A DNA stretch of 15,520 bases. It comes from Candidatus Peregrinibacteria bacterium CG_4_10_14_0_2_um_filter_43_11. GTDB taxonomy: Bacteria > Patescibacteriota > Gracilibacteria > UM-FILTER-43-11. The stretch spans positions 1-15,520 of the forward strand of contig PFOK01000030.1 of assembly GCA_002792495.1 (NCBI GenBank), read 5' to 3'. The translations under genes and the position numbers were made by a program. The notes below the pieces were generated by a model. That model saw only the letters and a program-made list of their open reading frames with translations. It did no database searches and was not told where the DNA came from. Below are positions 12,930 through 15,520 of the stretch, in pieces. Every line of letters starts with the position of its first letter. The first letter of the stretch is position 1.

Positions 12930-14183
12930 TCAATCCGCTTGAACAGCCAAATGATTATAGCCATGTAAGGTCACACTCACAATTCCAAAGACAAAAGCAC
13001 TGATGGCAACGACAAGAAAACAAGTCTGAATCCCGTAAATACTGGCAATAACACCGGTTAAAATAGGACCAAAAATACGACCAAGACGATTGAAAAAGTT
13101 ATTAAAACCGGTCACCTCGCCAAGCATACGACGCGGACTCAAACGGGTAATCGTTCCGTTATAAACCGGACGGATGATTGCCATAGAAAAAGAAGTCATG
13201 GCAATAAGGGCGACAACCCACATTTGATCGACGATAAAATAAAGTAGAAAATAAGACATCGCACCGACAAACAAACCGGCCGTGATCACATTCATTCGAC
13301 AAAAACGATCGGTGATCTCCGAAAAGAAAAAACTGAACACAAACGGTAAATAGGTCACCGCCATCAAAAGGGCGATATGTTTTAAGGAAAGATTGATGGA
13401 AAGTCCAAGCAAAGGAATGAAGGCGACGAAAAACATCAAAATAACCCCATCAAAAAAAGCAAGGAATAAAAAGAAAAACATTTTAGGACTGAGTTCACGA
13501 ATATCTTCAAAAATATCAATAAAATCCTGACGTTTATGAAAATATTTTTTTATTCCAAAAAACAAAGAGCCAATCCCCTCTTCGTGAATGATCGGCAGAA
13601 TCAAAAGCCCTGCTAAAATACTGGGTAAAATAGCCAAAAACATCCAGCTGAAACCATAATACTGAATGGTAAAAGCGCCGATCACCATTCCCAAAACCCA
13701 TCCGCCGTAATCCAGAGCCATGTACAAACCAAATGGTTTAGATTGCCCCAAAAGATTGTGTTTACGGATGTAAGATTCAGTCCCCACAATCATGAGGGAG
13801 TGACCCACTCCACAAAGCAACTGAGCCGCAATCACCAAAATGACATTTTTAGACAAGCCCGCCAAAACAAAAAGGAGGATTGTAAAAAAGTAAACCACTT
13901 CACCGTCACGGATCAAAACCGTGTCTTTGATTTTATCGGCCAAACGCATCAAAGGAATGATCGCGAGAAGTGCACCGACAGGCATTAAGGAAATAAAAAG
14001 ACCGATCAAAGCATAATTATTATTAAATTCCCGAAAATACATGGGAATAAAAGGATCCACAAATCCCCAGCCAAGTGTGCGGAGAAAAATAACAAACACA
14101 ATCAACTTAACTCCGGTGGGAATTTCCTTTTCGTCTTTAATAAAGGTACGTAAAACGTTCGAAAACATAAAAGATTTCATCAT
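12930..14183 (-). CDS. Major facilitator superfamily transporter
   Basis: From the ATG at 14183 the product is 417 aa, the usual MFS length, with about twelve hydrophobic segments in two halves. The loop after the second TM carries a motif-A-like RLADKIKD, and the corresponding loop of the second half has SEITDRFCR. Such proteins move small solutes across the inner membrane by proton coupling or facilitated diffusion. An upstream in-frame start at 14261 is unlikely because it would overlap the coding end of the preceding gene by 76 bases, whereas 14183 lies 2 bases after that gene's TAA; a second ATG follows at 14180. There is no Shine-Dalgarno sequence, so re-initiation after the upstream stop is likely. 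The stop is TGA. The neighbouring kinase hints at sugar or nucleoside uptake, but a drug-efflux role cannot be excluded. Confidence 0.9.
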   Translation of the reverse strand: MMKSFMFSNVLRTFIKDEKEIPTGVKLIVFVIFLRTLGWGFVDPFIPMYFREFNNNYALIGLFISLMPVGALLAIIPLMRLADKIKDTVLIRDGEVVYFFTILLFVLAGLSKNVILVIAAQLLCGVGHSLMIVGTESYIRKHNLLGQSKPFGLYMALDYGGWVLGMVIGAFTIQYYGFSWMFLAILPSILAGLLILPIIHEEGIGSLFFGIKKYFHKRQDFIDIFEDIRELSPKMFFFLFLAFFDGVILMFFVAFIPLLGLSINLSLKHIALLMAVTYLPFVFSFFFSEITDRFCRMNVITAGLFVGAMSYFLLYFIVDQMWVVALIAMTSFSMAIIRPVYNGTITRLSPRRMLGEVTGFNNFFNRLGRIFGPILTGVIASIYGIQTCFLVVAISAFVFGIVSVTLHGYNHLAVQAD

Positions 14184-14185
14184 GA

Positions 14186-15520
14186 TTAACCGCGCTTGAT
14201 AAAACGGCGTTTGTGATGATAAAAGAAATAAGCTAAAAATGAAGAAATCAACACGATCCAAACCGCTTCAGGGCCTGTTTTACCGGTTGTGGGAACATGA
14301 CTGAGTTTGGAATAAGAAGGAGAAGCGAATGAAGGAGCGGAAGGTTTTAATGCGTTAACACTGGGAGTCGCCGTAAATTCCGGAGAAAGCGATGAAATTT
14401 CGTAACCGTTTATATCCAGAGCGGCAATCACAAAATGATAAGGCACTTCGTTGATCAAATCCCTCACCGTGAAGTAAGGGGAATAATCGGAAGTGACGGC
14501 AAAATCATCGTATTGGCCGCTTTTGACACCGAAATAAATTTTGTAATAAAACGCATGAACGCCGGGAAAAGCAGGCCAGCTCAATTGAACGGCGCCATCC
14601 ATGGGAATAGCCTGGTAGCCCACAAAAGCGGGTTGTGCCAACGCGGGAACGGCAGGAGCGGCGGGAGTGAGCGCGATGGTCACTCCGAAATCATCGCTTT
14701 CAATTCCCTTACTATCCACAGCCTTCACCGCGAAAAAAAGTTGCTTGCCGTTTTCCAAACCCGAAAGAGTCAATGTAGTGACCGCGCCTTGTGTTTCGAA
14801 AGTTTGATTGAGCTCATTGTAATGCGCTCCATAATAAAGGCGATAACGCTGAATGGGATTGTCGTGCCCGATAACCGCCTGCCAGTTAAGGGTAACCTGA
14901 GCGTCCCCGGAAGTTCCCTCAAGTCCGTCAACGGCTGGCGGAGATTTTGGTTTCAGAGCACCGGTCTGAACCGTCGCCTGACCGGAAAGTTCGGCTTTGT
15001 TGGAAAGTTTATCAACCAAAATCACATCCAACGGAAAAGTGCCCTCCAAGGCAGGAGCCGCAACCGTAGCCGTGTAAGTTCCGGGAATATCGCTGGCCAA
15101 AAGAGCCGCTTCGATCCCCTGAAGTCGTACTTTCACCTCGTCAAGATCGGGTTCGGATTGAACCGTGATCGAAAGAGGATCGCCAGGCTTGACCACGCCA
15201 TCCGGGTAAACACTGAGCAGACTGAGAACCGGTGGAACAGTATCGATAGCCACATGAACGGAATTCGACACCTCTCCGCCTTCGGACATCACGTAAAACA
15301 CATGAGAGCCATTCTCGAGATTTTTCGCGTCAAAGCTGAAAAACCCATCTTCGTCGGTTTCGGAATCCCCTATTTTTGAATCGTTATCAAAAACTTTCAG
15401 ATTGATATTCGCGTCACCCTGACCGGTAACAATTACGGAAGTACTTCCAAGTTCGGAGTCATCCGAAGGAGATTTGATAGTGAGATTGCTCGTCAAAACG
15501 GCCGGATTGACCGCCTCCAC
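14186..15520 (-). CDS. Surface protein with Ig-like and FN3 domains and sortase-like C-terminus, 5' partial
   Basis: The frame is open to the right edge, so the N-terminus and any signal peptide are missing; 444 residues are visible. Residues about 10-95 form a bacterial Ig-like domain (VIVTGQGDANINLKVFDN, FDAKNLENGSHVFYVMSE). A second beta domain (about 95-180) starts at DTVPPVLSLLS. Two fibronectin type III domains follow, about 190-285 (VTLNWQAV, YRLYYG, FFAVKAVDSKG) and about 298-388 (VQLSWPAF, YKIYFG, YHFVIAALDINGY). After a Pro/Ser linker comes VPTTG (409-413), a hydrophobic segment (419-434) and a basic end (HHKRRFIKRG). That order is the layout of a sortase sorting signal, with Val in place of the usual Leu. 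The protein is probably exported and anchored in the membrane or wall, where such domains serve adhesion or as spacers. It heads a likely unit with the MFS gene 2 bases downstream. Confidence 0.88.
   Translation of the reverse strand: MEAVNPAVLTSNLTIKSPSDDSELGSTSVIVTGQGDANINLKVFDNDSKIGDSETDEDGFFSFDAKNLENGSHVFYVMSEGGEVSNSVHVAIDTVPPVLSLLSVYPDGVVKPGDPLSITVQSEPDLDEVKVRLQGIEAALLASDIPGTYTATVAAPALEGTFPLDVILVDKLSNKAELSGQATVQTGALKPKSPPAVDGLEGTSGDAQVTLNWQAVIGHDNPIQRYRLYYGAHYNELNQTFETQGAVTTLTLSGLENGKQLFFAVKAVDSKGIESDDFGVTIALTPAAPAVPALAQPAFVGYQAIPMDGAVQLSWPAFPGVHAFYYKIYFGVKSGQYDDFAVTSDYSPYFTVRDLINEVPYHFVIAALDINGYEISSLSPEFTATPSVNALKPSAPSFASPSYSKLSHVPTTGKTGPEAVWIVLISSFLAYFFYHHKRRFIKRG

Noticed and set aside
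14184..14261. Upstream start of the MFS gene at 14261
   Set aside because: It would overlap the sorting-signal end of the surface protein gene. The ATG at 14183 immediately after the upstream stop gives a normal MFS N-terminus.
14435..15379. 314-residue plus-strand ORF
   Set aside because: It is antisense to the FN3 domains, which are clear on the minus strand.
2..15520. UGA reassigned to Gly (code 25)
   Set aside because: No in-frame TGA occurs in nearly 5,000 codons, while TGA ends two genes (7939-7941 and 12930-12932) at sensible C-termini.

Overview
The window looks like a chromosomal piece of a Patescibacteria (CPR) bacterium, possibly a Peregrinibacteria-type lineage. The reasons are indirect: small ordinary genes beside several long proteins I cannot name, a type IV secretion-like membrane protein and ATPase with Pro-rich tails, a short sortase-like C-terminus, and no clear Shine-Dalgarno sequence at the starts I checked. 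About 5,000 codons are read without an in-frame TGA, and TGA serves as a final stop twice, so the standard bacterial code applies. This argues against the UGA=Gly lineages (Gracilibacteria/SR1). The species-level placement is inference.

Layout. (1) 2-1141, plus strand: the 3' part of a membrane-anchored or exported M15-type zinc peptidase, predicted to cut peptidoglycan. (2) 1154-2224, minus strand: prfA (release factor RF1), convergent with the peptidase gene. (3) 2225-2411: a divergent intergenic region with a degenerate 8-bp tandem repeat, a 15-bp inverted repeat and two face-to-face candidate promoters. (4) 2412-7941, plus strand: a tight four-gene operon made of a two-TM protein, a 764-aa unknown, a tail-anchored 205-aa unknown and a 698-aa VirB6/TrbL-like polytopic protein with a Gly-Ala-Pro tail. 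(5) 8003-10870, minus strand: a 955-aa VirD4/TraD-like ATPase with a Pro-rich tail of about 120 residues, convergent with the operon. (6) 10871-11093: a gene-free spacer holding a perfect 10 x 7-bp tandem repeat flanked by decayed repeats. (7) 11094-15520, all minus strand: an FN3/Ig-like surface protein (5' end off the window), an MFS transporter, a PfkB-family sugar or nucleoside kinase, and a 202-aa protein of unknown function.

How the genes may work together. Regions 4 and 5 together look like part of a reduced type IV secretion or DNA-translocation machine: a membrane channel component, a coupling-type ATPase and three partners that lack a recognised family. The M15 peptidase could open the cell wall for such a machine, but prfA separates the two. 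No VirB4 ATPase, relaxase or pilin is visible, so the machine is either completed elsewhere or differs from known systems. The surface protein, transporter and kinase form a probable transcription unit. Transport followed by phosphorylation is a reasonable reading, but the substrate cannot be told from sequence.

No tRNA, rRNA, CRISPR array, transposase or phage gene was seen. No gene-free stretch exceeds 300 bases.
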